From Paenibacillus gyeongsangnamensis (lineage in GTDB: Bacteria > Bacillota > Bacilli > Paenibacillales > NBRC-103111), in assembly GCF_027533625.1 (NCBI RefSeq), contig NZ_JAQAGZ010000011.1, positions 186,001-250,000 on the forward strand: 64,000 bases of DNA, read 5' to 3'. Of the stretch, positions 10,106 to 18,323 are shown in pieces. Numbering within the stretch: position 1 is the first letter of the stretch; each line of letters begins with the position of its first letter. Position numbers and translations under genes: made by a program. A model generated the notes under the pieces. The model made no database searches. It had not been told where the DNA came from and saw nothing but the letters and a program-made list of their open reading frames with translations.

Positions 10106-10597
10106 TCATATTTCAATTGGAATCATGATAACGAACTCTGGATCTTTAGAGTAAGGATCTTGACTCATTGGGTATTCTTCAAAATGAGTAATGTCTCCCA
10201 GTAACACCTTGTAACCGTGGCTTTCAATCCAAGCAGAAATATTGTGATAGGAAGTATCTATATTCTGCCCCTTTTTATGTTCACACTTTGCATAAGTTAA
10301 TGTTGGAAGGGTATTGCTTAGCATTCCTTCTGGGATATTCTCGATTTTTTCGACTTCAACAACTGCATAGTGGGTAAAACCTCCTTCAATGTTGTGGTAG
10401 GAAAACCCAAGTAATGTTTCGGGATGAAGTACGTTCTCGATCTCTTTTAAACGATTCTGCATTTCCGTATGAATAACCCTAATTCCACCTGCTCCTGCCT
10501 CAGCAAAAGTTCCTGCCCATTTTAACCCGACTGCGTGAAACGAGTCTTTCGTGATTAACTTAGATTCATTTATTTGCTCCACGGTTTCAACCTCCAA
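10106..10597 (-). CDS. GyrI/AraC-effector-binding-like protein
   Basis: This 163-residue product has the GyrI-like fold pattern: an N-terminal FHAVGLKWAGTF strand, then FSYHNIEGGFTHYAVVEVEK, and a C-terminal FVIMIPIEI strand. Stand-alone GyrI-like domains bind small hydrophobic ligands, and some hydrolyse cyclopropanoid toxins. It is divergently transcribed from a gene that fuses a helix-turn-helix to a related domain. The pair is probably a regulator and its target or helper. A ribosome site precedes the ATG. Confidence in the fold is good and in the substrate none. Confidence 0.75.
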   Translation of the reverse strand: MEVETVEQINESKLITKDSFHAVGLKWAGTFAEAGAGGIRVIHTEMQNRLKEIENVLHPETLLGFSYHNIEGGFTHYAVVEVEKIENIPEGMLSNTLPTLTYAKCEHKKGQNIDTSYHNISAWIESHGYKVLLGDITHFEEYPMSQDPYSKDPEFVIMIPIEI

Positions 10598-10670
10598 AAA
10601 GTTATGTACTCTTTACTACTTACATTCTACAATAGAACTGTGACAAAAACTGTCAGATTAATCTTTATGG
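10598..10670. promoter_or_regulatory. Divergent promoter region of the GyrI-like pair
   Basis: The 73-bp gap separates two head-to-head genes and must hold both promoters. A clear operator was not identified. Confidence 0.35.
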
Positions 10671-11306
10671 GTGATTATATTGACAAAAACTCAGTGTTTG
10701 AATGAAGTAATGGCTAGAGTATATGAAAAACAGAAATTTACGGTTGATGAACTTGCAGAAGAATTCCAAGTATCCTACCGAACTATGCTTAGATATTTAC
10801 AGGAATTAAGCGGAATGGGAGTACCTCTCTATTCCGAGGTGGGCAAGCATGGTGGATATAGTATATTAAAGTCTTCATCACAAAAAAACTCAAATCTTTC
10901 TTTCAACAGAGTTATAAAGCCAGTCACACATATAGTAGGAATAGAGTTTCAAGCACCTTTCACGGCTGTTTATATAGCAAAAGTCCATATTCCGATACTG
11001 TGGGAAGAGTTAAATAGCAGGGAACATGAAATTATCAACTTCATGAGCAAAGAGAACAGAGTTGGAGTTTCACTCAGCAGAAATCGTGTATACCATTACA
11101 TTGCTGGAATAGAAGTTGCGAATCCAAAATTAACTCCTGAGAAAATGGTAACTGCCACATTGCCGATCCGCGAATATGCAGTTTATAGTCATTTTGGTGA
11201 AACGAGTCGGGTGGAGATCGATGAAACTTATTTTTTTATGCTTGAAAAAATTCGTAAACAAGGATTAGATCATGACCCAAATGCCTATAATCTGCCCGTT
11301 AGGTGA
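10671..11306 (+). CDS. DeoR/HTH_11-type regulator with GyrI-like ligand domain
   Basis: Residues 8-62 form a winged helix (FTVDELAEEFQVSYRTMLRYL). Residues 80-205 form a GyrI-like effector-binding domain, ending with an acidic TYFFMLEKIRKQGLD helix. Total length is 211 residues. This is probably a ligand-responsive transcription factor controlling the divergent GyrI-like gene. The start may be GTG at 10671 or TTG at 10680, and both lie close behind a GGGTG. Confidence 0.75.
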   Translation: MIILTKTQCLNEVMARVYEKQKFTVDELAEEFQVSYRTMLRYLQELSGMGVPLYSEVGKHGGYSILKSSSQKNSNLSFNRVIKPVTHIVGIEFQAPFTAVYIAKVHIPILWEELNSREHEIINFMSKENRVGVSLSRNRVYHYIAGIEVANPKLTPEKMVTATLPIREYAVYSHFGETSRVEIDETYFFMLEKIRKQGLDHDPNAYNLPVR

Positions 11307-11370
11307 GCGACGAACACAGACATATGTATCAAACATCTTATTTTGTGAAAATCTCCGATATGCAGAAAGA

Positions 11371-11393
11371 GACCCGCATATAGGCTGCGGGTC
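11371..11393. terminator. Hairpin between regulator and aldo/keto reductase
   Basis: GACCCGCA pairs with TGCGGGTC with a 7-base loop. It lies between convergent genes. The flanking T runs are short, so termination strength is uncertain. Confidence 0.5.
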
Positions 11394-11483
11394 TTAATTG
11401 TTCGGCGACACAAACATATGCGCTTTCCAAAGAAAAAAAGAGCCATGTAGATAAGTGGTCAAGCCCCACTACAAATAAGCGCC

Positions 11484-12407
11484 TTATTTTATCAACAGGT
11501 CGTTCAGTGCCTCCCAAGTCTGTTCGGCTATAGGGGAAGTGGCAGCAATCCAGCACTCCTCCACTTCCTTGGCAGAGGAAGCACCGATCAGTGTAGAGGT
11601 CAACCGCCGCTGCCGAAGGCTGAATTGGAGCGCAAGCCCGAGAATCGAAACATTTTGCTCCCTGCACCATTCAAATACACGAACGGCGGCTGCCACATCA
11701 TCCTGGCGAGGGGTCCACCGCGGAGTGCCGACACTTCTGGGGTCGCGTCCCGAGAACAGTCCCATGCCGAGTGCAGCCCCATTCACGACGCTCACCCCGC
11801 GCGCATCCGCATGATCGCAAACCCCTTCCAGAACGGTTTGCCTCAGTAAAGTATAATCATTAAAGGTAAGCGCCATATCCAAATGCCCCGTGTCGATGGC
11901 CCTTCGAATCGTTTCGTGGCTGCGGACGCCGATGCCGATCGAGCGGATGACTCCCTGCCCTTTCAATTCCACGAGTGCCTCTATAGCGCCGCCATGTCCC
12001 AACACTTTGTCCATGTGTTGGGGAAGCGGATCGTGAATTAAACATATATCCAAATAATCGACACCCATTGTTCTTAGGCTGTTCTCTACGCTCCAATAAA
12101 TGGCGTCTGCCGAATAGTCCTGAAAACGGTCCCGGTGCGTACCTGCTTTGCTTGAGAGATAATAGCGTTCCCTCGGTACTCCCCGTAATGCAATTCCGAT
12201 TCGCCTTTCCGCTTCAAAATAAAAGGGCGATGTGTCCACCCAGTTCATGCCCAGCTCCAGCGCTTTTTCAACCGCGGCCACTCCGTCGGCGTCGGACACA
12301 TCCCCGAAAATCCCGCCGATACCCGCTCCTCCCATACTCATGGCCGTCACATTCATTTCCGTTTGTCCGAGACGGCGTTTTTCCAAGGGGTTCACCATGG
12401 TTTCCAT
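11484..12407 (-). CDS. Aldo/keto reductase
   Basis: This 307-residue TIM-barrel oxidoreductase has the family motifs: an N-terminal RRLGQTEMNVTAMSMGGAGIGG, the catalytic Asp-Tyr region (MNWVDTSPFYFEAERRIG) and LDICLIHDPLP with the catalytic His. It best resembles NAD(P)-dependent galactose/L-fucose-dehydrogenase-type enzymes. The chosen ATG at 12407 follows GGAGG by 7 bases. A long upstream in-frame extension to 12623 is rejected because it has no ribosome site and looks non-coding. Base composition is richer in GC than its neighbours, like the core genome. Confidence 0.88.
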   Translation of the reverse strand: METMVNPLEKRRLGQTEMNVTAMSMGGAGIGGIFGDVSDADGVAAVEKALELGMNWVDTSPFYFEAERRIGIALRGVPRERYYLSSKAGTHRDRFQDYSADAIYWSVENSLRTMGVDYLDICLIHDPLPQHMDKVLGHGGAIEALVELKGQGVIRSIGIGVRSHETIRRAIDTGHLDMALTFNDYTLLRQTVLEGVCDHADARGVSVVNGAALGMGLFSGRDPRSVGTPRWTPRQDDVAAAVRVFEWCREQNVSILGLALQFSLRQRRLTSTLIGASSAKEVEECWIAATSPIAEQTWEALNDLLIK

Positions 12408-12626
12408 CAACATACCTCCACTAAAATAGATGATAGAGCTATTTCGAATAGCAAGTCGGCAAATTGGCCTTCTGTTTTCGGAGGTTCTTTTTAATTCCCG
12501 ACTTGTCAAAGATGTCTTTATTATAGTACAAACCGCGTTGAAATCTAAATATAAGAAAGGTGCAAATCTTGGCAGATTTGTCCTCCGTCCACGACCAATT
12601 CCGTTCCAGTCGATTATCCACATATT

Positions 12627-13319
12627 GGTTGTGGTGCAAAGCTCTTAAATCCATGATAACATGATTGAAATGAAGTCATGAGATGGAGATATTACATTGG
12701 ATACGGAATTAGATTTGTTTAAGTGGAAGCAGTATGAATCAGAGATTATCTTGCTGACAATAAGATGGTATTTAAAATATAGCCTTAGTTATCGTAATCT
12801 AGTGGAGATGATGGAACGAGGACTACACATGGCTCATACAACCATCATGCGATGGGTTCACCAATTTGGGCCGGAATTAGACAAGCGAATTCGTCCCTTT
12901 CTAAAACCGACCAACGATTCCTACCGAACGGATGAAACCTACATCAAAGTCAAAGGACAATGGAAATATCTTTACAGGGCAGTGGATTCAAACGGAAATA
13001 CGATTGATTTCATGCTTTCTGAAAATCGAGATACTTCCGCGGCCAGACGATTCTTCAAGAAAGCGTTGACCTCACCACATAATCAATCGCCGCGCGTGAT
13101 CACCGTCGATAAAAATCCAGCTTACCCTATCGCAGTCCAACAATTGAAAGACGAGAAAGCCTTGAATCAAGAAACATTACTACGACAACAGAAATATCTA
13201 AACAATATAATTGAACAAGACCATCGATTCATAAAGAAAGTTATTAAACCAATGATGGGATTTAAGTCTTTTAATACTGCAGAGAAAACAATTGCCGGAA
13301 TCGAAGTCATGCATATGAT
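12627..13319 (+). pseudogene. IS6-family element, 3'-truncated (copy 2)
   Basis: The left inverted repeat (GGTTGTGGTGCAAAG) starts at 12627. The transposase starts at TTG 12697 and matches copy 1 closely through RTDETYIKVKGQWKYLYRAVD and IIEQDHRFIKKVIKPMMGF, up to GIEVMHMI. At 13319 the sequence switches abruptly to a tniQ relic on the other strand. The last 35 or so codons and the right inverted repeat are therefore gone. It lacks one codon relative to copy 1 (MMERGL against MMEERGL). Confidence 0.85.
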
Positions 13320-13580
13320 AACCGTGCAAGGTTTCGTGCTTCTTGAGAAGCATGCCACTTATAATGTCGGTACTGACCTGGCAAAGTCCCGCTAGGTAGC
13401 TCAAGTCTTTATTCGATAATTCCTTAAAATCAACGTTGTAATTCTGAATCCTTGTGTCTTTAAATAATTCAAGATCGAATAGACGTAAATAAGGGGAAAT
13501 AAATCTTTGGACACTCGTATAAGATAACCGCTCAAGCTTTCGTCATCGTACATTTCCGGGCGTTCCAACAACTTCTTCAA
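13319..13580 (-). pseudogene. tniQ (tnsD-like) N-terminal relic, outside the main transposon
   Basis: A TTG start at 13580 behind AAAAGGGGAATAAC opens KKLLERPEMYDDESLSGYLI, the hallmark TniQ N-terminus (ERP, DESLSGYLxR). After RVS the frame shifts near 13510 and continues FISPYLRLFDLELFKDT, LSYLAGLCQVS and HETLHG to 13319, where the truncated IS6 copy begins. It lies 336 bp outside the left end of the Tn7-like element at 13916. I take it as the remains of an older Tn7-like element that occupied the same site. Confidence 0.65.
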
Positions 13581-13732
13581 AGTTATTCCCCTTTTACTCT
13601 TAATGGAGTTAATTCTTCATAACACGATATCCAAGATACTTCCTCTTTAAACACCTCCTTTGACATTTATCGTTCGAGCACGGAATTGTTTTTACAACGT
13701 TCACAGGAACGTCTGTCTTAACAGGCAGAGAC

Positions 13733-13766
13733 AAAAAGGCTTGGGGAACAGTCCCTAAGCCTTTTT
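13733..13766. terminator. Strong bidirectional terminator
   Basis: AAAAAGGCTTGGGGA pairs with GTCCCTAAGCCTTTTT around a 3-base loop. It stands upstream of the tniQ relic, as a hairpin does before the tniQ at 43149. Confidence 0.7.
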
Positions 13767-13867
13767 GTACATTTATACATTAAATTGCATAATATGTTTA
13801 CGATTATTTTTGAAACAAAATTTACAGCTTATTGTGATCCATTTACATCTTTTGATGAAAAATCACA

Positions 13868-13915
13868 ATACACAACAACAATACACAACAACAATACACA
13901 ACAACACACACACAA
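13868..13915 (+). repeat. ACAACAATAC-type microsatellite at the transposon junction
   Basis: The 48 bp directly outside the left transposon end consist of short A/C repeats (CACAACAACAATA units running into CACACACACAA). The sequence resembles the ACAACAAA just outside the right end. Confidence 0.6.
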
Positions 13916-14047
13916 TGTGATATTCCAGATTTAATTAGAAAACGGAGTCCGCAATCCCGCGTGGCTCCGTTTTGATTGTTCCATAATTGGTTAGAATTTG
14001 AAATACGCCGCTGCAGAATAGGCGGTTTGTTCCATAATTCGTTATAA
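13916..14047 (+). repeat. Left transposon end with three TnsB-type sites
   Basis: Sites lie at 13916-13940 (terminal), 13976-13996 and 14027-14047, all in the same orientation with core TTCCATAATTNGTTAGAA. Between sites 1 and 2 is a hairpin (CGGAGTCC...GGCTCCG plus TTTTG). Between sites 2 and 3 lies a CGCC/GGCG dyad. Confidence 0.75.
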
Positions 14048-14198
14048 AAAAAATAATCAGCTAAAAAAACAATTTGAATAAAAATACATAAGATTTAATA
14101 ATCGAGTTATAAATTCGCATTTGCGATGGGTAGGAGCCAATAGAAAGGTACTCGGCAAACTTCTGACTTTTACGGGCATTTTTTTACTACCATGTCAT

Positions 14199-14269
14199 AG
14201 TTGTTATAGCTTAATTGGTAGCACTGGACCGTTAATTTTTCTAAATTTTGCTGGGTTCCAGAGACAACT
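14199..14269 (+). tRNA. tRNA-like relic (tRNA-Asn-type)
   Basis: The 71-base stretch begins AGTTGTT and ends GACAACT, a 7-pair acceptor stem with one G-T pair. Inside are a D-loop-like TAGCTTAATTGGTAGCA, a GTTAA at the anticodon position and a T-loop-like GGGTTCCAG. The anticodon stem does not pair and the D and T arms look shortened. I read it as a decayed or unusual tRNA, perhaps of phage origin. It is unlikely to be charged. Confidence 0.35.
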
Positions 14270-14442
14270 TTTTCTTAATCTCAAGGTTAGAATTTCTCTT
14301 CTCAAACTCTGCATTAATGTATACTGGGTTCAAGATAAAAGTCAATACTGTACTAACTTATCAATGAAGTCTTCACAGCTAAAATTTTGATCCTTAAGTT
14401 CCTGCTCATTAGATGTCGATAGCTAATAAAAGTTTTATGCAT

Positions 14443-15177
14443 CTATTCAATTTCTTTCCATTTTTCAATATTGACCTGAAAATGTTTATTTACTTCATTC
14501 TCAAAAAAATCGTTAATTTCCTTAAAACCTGAACACAACTCATTGTATTGGTAATATTGCTTTTGAATTTCTGAAATAGGTGTCATATGAAACTCCAATG
14601 ATTTGTCAGAGCCAATGCATTTAACTTCATTTTTGTCGGAAACATATTTATACCATCTTCGAAAATTATTTTGATAGGTAGTCAAAAAGTCATTTAATTT
14701 ATGAATAATTTTATTGGTTATTTGATATAATTCTTGTTGTTCTTTCTTATTCCAACGGCCACTCTTTTTTTCGTTTTCAAGAACTTTCATTTCATTACGG
14801 AAAAATTCGTATGTTTTATAATATGACGTGAGTGTTTCATCAAAATTATCACGTTCAAAATCAATATAGAATAAAGTTCTCTTTGTATCAAGAAAGGAGC
14901 GTACAGCCCGTATATAGAGTTTCACTGGATTATCAAAGAGTAAGTTAAATCCCCCTAGACTAACTTTTTCAATTTTTAATGCCCACTTTTTAGTTAATAG
15001 TCCCAGAAGGATACCCACTAATATAATTAATGGCAAAATTAAAAACAAAATTGCCGATAATATTCTAATGTTTTTCATTAGTCGAGTGTCATTTAATGCA
15101 TTTAAATCTAACCAAATTATACAGTAAAGAATTCCAATCGTAATTACAGCGAAACATAATCTTATAATCCATTTCAT
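14443..15177 (-). CDS. Two-helix membrane protein of unknown function
   Basis: This 244-residue product has two N-terminal transmembrane segments (about residues 3-22 and 37-60, the latter rich in Leu and Ile). A polar, helical and probably cytoplasmic domain of about 180 residues follows. No catalytic motif is recognised. The ATG at 15177 is chosen because AAGGGGATG precedes it by about 8 bases, while an upstream in-frame ATG lacks a site. It is the first cargo gene from the left end and stands alone. A membrane effector in defence is possible but unproven. Confidence 0.55.
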   Translation of the reverse strand: MKWIIRLCFAVITIGILYCIIWLDLNALNDTRLMKNIRILSAILFLILPLIILVGILLGLLTKKWALKIEKVSLGGFNLLFDNPVKLYIRAVRSFLDTKRTLFYIDFERDNFDETLTSYYKTYEFFRNEMKVLENEKKSGRWNKKEQQELYQITNKIIHKLNDFLTTYQNNFRRWYKYVSDKNEVKCIGSDKSLEFHMTPISEIQKQYYQYNELCSGFKEINDFFENEVNKHFQVNIEKWKEIE

Positions 15178-15430
15178 CGGTTTACATCCCCTTATTCTAT
15201 AATACGTCACTCATTTACTTTCTAGATATCTTCGTAGTTTGGGAGTTCTTGTCTTCACTCTTGCATGACTGACAAAAACCCTAGGATTCATTCAATTACC
15301 ACTCCAAGTCAACTTTGTATTTTTGTATAATATTATCATTCGACAATTACTTTAATTATACTTATTTACAACAAAAAAATACAGCATATGTAATAGTTTC
15401 CTTAAACAAAAAAGAAATAATAGTATTTAT

Positions 15431-15470
15431 TAGAAAACGGAGCCTATAATCCCGAATGGCTCCGCTTTGT
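15431..15470 (+). repeat. Hairpin repeated from the left transposon end
   Basis: GAAAACGGAGCC...GGCTCCGCTTTG repeats the hairpin found between TnsB-type sites 1 and 2 at 13937-13973. The bases before it (ATTTATTAGAAAACGG) also match the left end. It could be a terminator or a scrap of a related transposon end. Confidence 0.45.
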
Positions 15471-15644
15471 TATATAAATATACTTGAGTGTTGCGAAAAA
15501 ATCGTCGTCGGTTAAAGCCAGATAAGAGCAGCAATTTAGAAGCTTCGTCGAATGAGTAAATAGAAGAAAAGACATCGCCTTGGAATAGAGAAATTGTCGG
15601 TTATCACGCATACAATTTCCAGTAAAAGGAGATGTCCCAATCTC

Positions 15645-16868
15645 ATGGAATCCCTCTACTTGCCTATCGTCAAGTTCATTTTGGCGCTGAGGTTGGAATT
15701 TTCTAAACCGCAGCTCGGCCATCTTTTACCCTCGTCCATGGCATCATTCTGTGTGCCGGACGTAAGAATATGACGCAAATCCGGAATGCTGCCCGAGGGG
15801 ATCGTCACCTGAGCAACATGACGAATTTTTCCAATCACTCTCCATGGTGCATGAATCGGATGCAGCGTAGACGCATGCAATGGATTATGGAGCGGCTAGA
15901 GAACAAACGATTGAAGAACGGCGATGCCAGCAAACTAGTGTTCCTCATCGTGGACGATACCTGCTGCAAGAAGGACAAGTCAACCAAGAAAATGGAGGCG
16001 CTTAGCTTTCAGTATTCTCATGAGGACGGCAAGTCCGTCTCGTGCCACAATCTGGTCACCGCTCATGTGGCCAGCAGCGGAAGTTCTTACGCATGGGATT
16101 TCCGTCCTTATTACCAGAAGGATTACTGTGCGGCACAGCGGCTGACCTTCATGACCTTCAAGAGCAAGAATGATCTGACTGTCGAAATAATTGAGGCTTT
16201 CCCAGCAAGGGATGACGAGCGTGTTTATGTCCTGATGGACAGCTGGTACACCAGCGAGAAAGTCATCCGTAAGGGATTCCATGTGATTGCCGCCATCAGG
16301 ACGAACCGTCTCATTTGTCCTTCAGGCCTTTCGATCTCCATCAGCGATTTCGCCGAGAAGTACATCCGTAAAGCCGATCTCCACTCCGTTACCGTGGACG
16401 GTCAGGGCGTGTATCAGGTATACCCTTACGAGGGACCGGTCAGCGAAATCGAGAACGTCAAACTGCTGCTCTCCTGGAAAGACGATTACACCGCTTCGAG
16501 CAAACCGCAGGTTTGTCTCCTCTGTACGGATTTGTCGCTGGATCTCGTTACGATTCAGCGATATTATCACGTACGCTGGAACATTGAGACGGGGTATCGT
16601 TATTTCAAGGAATTGCTGGGGTTTGATCAATACCAATTGCTTTCCTTCACGGCATCAGCAGTTCTGGGCCATCAAGTTCTTGACGCAGAATTTTCTTGAA
16701 TCTCAGCGTCAGGAATGGATGAGGGGCGAGGCAGACTTGACGCTAGGTGACGTCGTACGACGTATCCGGGAAGAATTCTTCGGGCAAATCATTGTCTACG
16801 TTTACCAACAAGCCCTGGAGAAAAAACCTCTTCTCGACATCCTCAAGCACCTCAAGCTCTCGGCCTAA
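15645..16868 (+). pseudogene. IS701/IS4-type transposase, frameshifted
   Basis: The ATG at 15645 opens MESLYLPIVKFILALRLEF. A frameshift near 15755 joins GRKNMTQIRNAARG and the DDE core (LVFLIVDDTCCKKD, YVLMDSWYTSEKVI, HVRWNIETGYRYFKELLGFDQYQ). A second shift near 16665 leads to AIKFLTQNFLESQRQEW and a stop at 16868. LIVDDTxC, DSWYTS and the YHVRWxIExxYRxxKxxLG box are IS701-type hallmarks. Composition is GC-rich against AT-rich surroundings, as expected for a recent arrival. The stretch 16869-17069 shows nothing. Confidence 0.82.
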
Positions 16869-17069
16869 AGCGTGGCACCGCCGACTACGCTACAGGTCTG
16901 CCCTTCTGAGGGACATGGGGGCCAAATTCGCAAGACTCAAGTAAATATATTATTATATATACCGTGGTTCAAAGTATTATGTTATAATGATGGTATTTTT
17001 AATAATTACTTATATAGGTATTTAACTTAAATTTACTCTCAGGAAATAGTTTGTTACTTCTTTCTCCCC

Positions 17070-18092
17070 CTAATCAGTGTTCATTATTTTACTACCTAGT
17101 AGTAATAAAAGGGTTCCCTCTAACTCTTCTCTTGTCCGAACAGGATAAGTGAGTATATTCCTTGCTCTTTTTGGTATTAATCTTGTGCCGTCAACATTAA
17201 ATATCCATACTTTCATTCCCCTTGACTCACTTAGATCTAGTGCCAGTTCCAGTTCGTCAAAACACCATGGACTACAAGCGTACTCTTTACACCATGTTGC
17301 AATGAATATATTTGCAGAGCGAATATTTTTTTCAATCTCATTTAATATATTCTTTCCAACACCAAACTCAGTTTCGTCCCTATATACTATATGGTTTCTC
17401 CGTCTGAGTATATTCTCAATATAATCTGCCTCATGCGGCCTTGCTTTTGGATAACTTATAAAAAAAATATTTTTGTCTATTTGCTTATTCAGCATATTGT
17501 TCTGAATTGATTCTTTGATTGATAGCTCAAGTGATTCACTTATTTTATTTGGGTCTAAGAGCTTTAAGTGCATATTCCCCATTTTATCTTCTAATTGATA
17601 GCGGATTCTCTCGAAGGAATCAGAAGCAGCACCACCAAAAAACGGAAACGGCAATACATTTTTTCTTTTAGATTCAGCAAGTAATAGAAGCATGTTAGCA
17701 GCCCCATTGTTTTTACCGCCTATAGCAATTACTGTCTGACATAAATCCATTGCCTGCAATTGACATAATAGCCACGAATACTCCCCCTTTAAAGATGAAG
17801 ATATGCAAGGTATAATATTTAAATTTTTAAGTATTAAATTTTTTTTTAAATCATTTACTTTTTCTGTAACTTCTTTAGAATCTACATATATAATATCAAT
17901 TGATTGAGTTTCACTTAATTCTTCCCCAACAAATCCTTTCAGTACCCAGTAATCCGCGCTATCTTGAAATGGACTACAGATCACCAAAGAATTTCCAAGT
18001 TTGGCTAGATTTTTCCCAATCTCTTCACAAGCATTTATAAAATTACTTTGAGATATATCTTCAGTTAATCCACCAATTATAAAACTTTTCAT
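17070..18092 (-). CDS. SLOG-TIR protein, candidate Thoeris-like effector
   Basis: This 340-residue protein has two domains. Residues 1-190 form a Rossmann-like SLOG domain (FIIGGLTEDISQSNF; VIAIGGKNNGAANMLLLLAE; LPFPFFGGAASDSF). Residues 207-335 form a TIR domain (IFFISYPKARPHEADYIE; IFIATWCKEYACSPWCFDEL). The Glu of WCFDEL sits where catalytic TIRs have their NAD-cleaving Glu. In Thoeris, ThsA senses a cyclic ADP-ribose isomer through SLOG and then destroys NAD through SIR2. Here a TIR would replace SIR2, which is inference. A GGGAGG ribosome site precedes the ATG. It is the last gene of the cluster and lies 231 bp after the previous one. Confidence 0.8.
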   Translation of the reverse strand: MKSFIIGGLTEDISQSNFINACEEIGKNLAKLGNSLVICSPFQDSADYWVLKGFVGEELSETQSIDIIYVDSKEVTEKVNDLKKNLILKNLNIIPCISSSLKGEYSWLLCQLQAMDLCQTVIAIGGKNNGAANMLLLLAESKRKNVLPFPFFGGAASDSFERIRYQLEDKMGNMHLKLLDPNKISESLELSIKESIQNNMLNKQIDKNIFFISYPKARPHEADYIENILRRRNHIVYRDETEFGVGKNILNEIEKNIRSANIFIATWCKEYACSPWCFDELELALDLSESRGMKVWIFNVDGTRLIPKRARNILTYPVRTREELEGTLLLLLGSKIMNTD

Positions 18093-18186
18093 AAAACCTC
18101 CCTTAATTTTTTCTAGATGTTATTAAGCTTTACATAGGCTTTCATGCTGATGAGTCAGCTCTATGACGATATATATTTTAATGATT

Positions 18187-18216
18187 ACAAAAACCTGCCT
18201 GTTAATATCCAACAGG
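18187..18216 (-). terminator. Hairpin inside the TIR cluster
   Basis: CCTGTT/AACAGG is followed on the minus strand by CAGGTTTTTG. It lies between the TIR-SLOG and SLOG-TIR genes and could partly uncouple the last gene from the operon. Confidence 0.5.
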
Positions 18217-18323
18217 TCTTAATGAGAAGTAGCAGAGAACAACAATTTTCAAAAGTTATTTTAGTAATAATTAAAAAATCTTTTTGTATCACTTGAATTT
18301 CAAGTGGTTAAAAATATTTCAAA

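Noticed and set aside
14121-14390. 89-codon protein gene near the left end
   Set aside because: No ribosome site, poor composition and overlap with the tRNA-like sequence. Likely accidental.
15444-15880. Minus-strand frames over the IS701 5' end
   Set aside because: They are antisense to the real transposase frame and carry no known motif.
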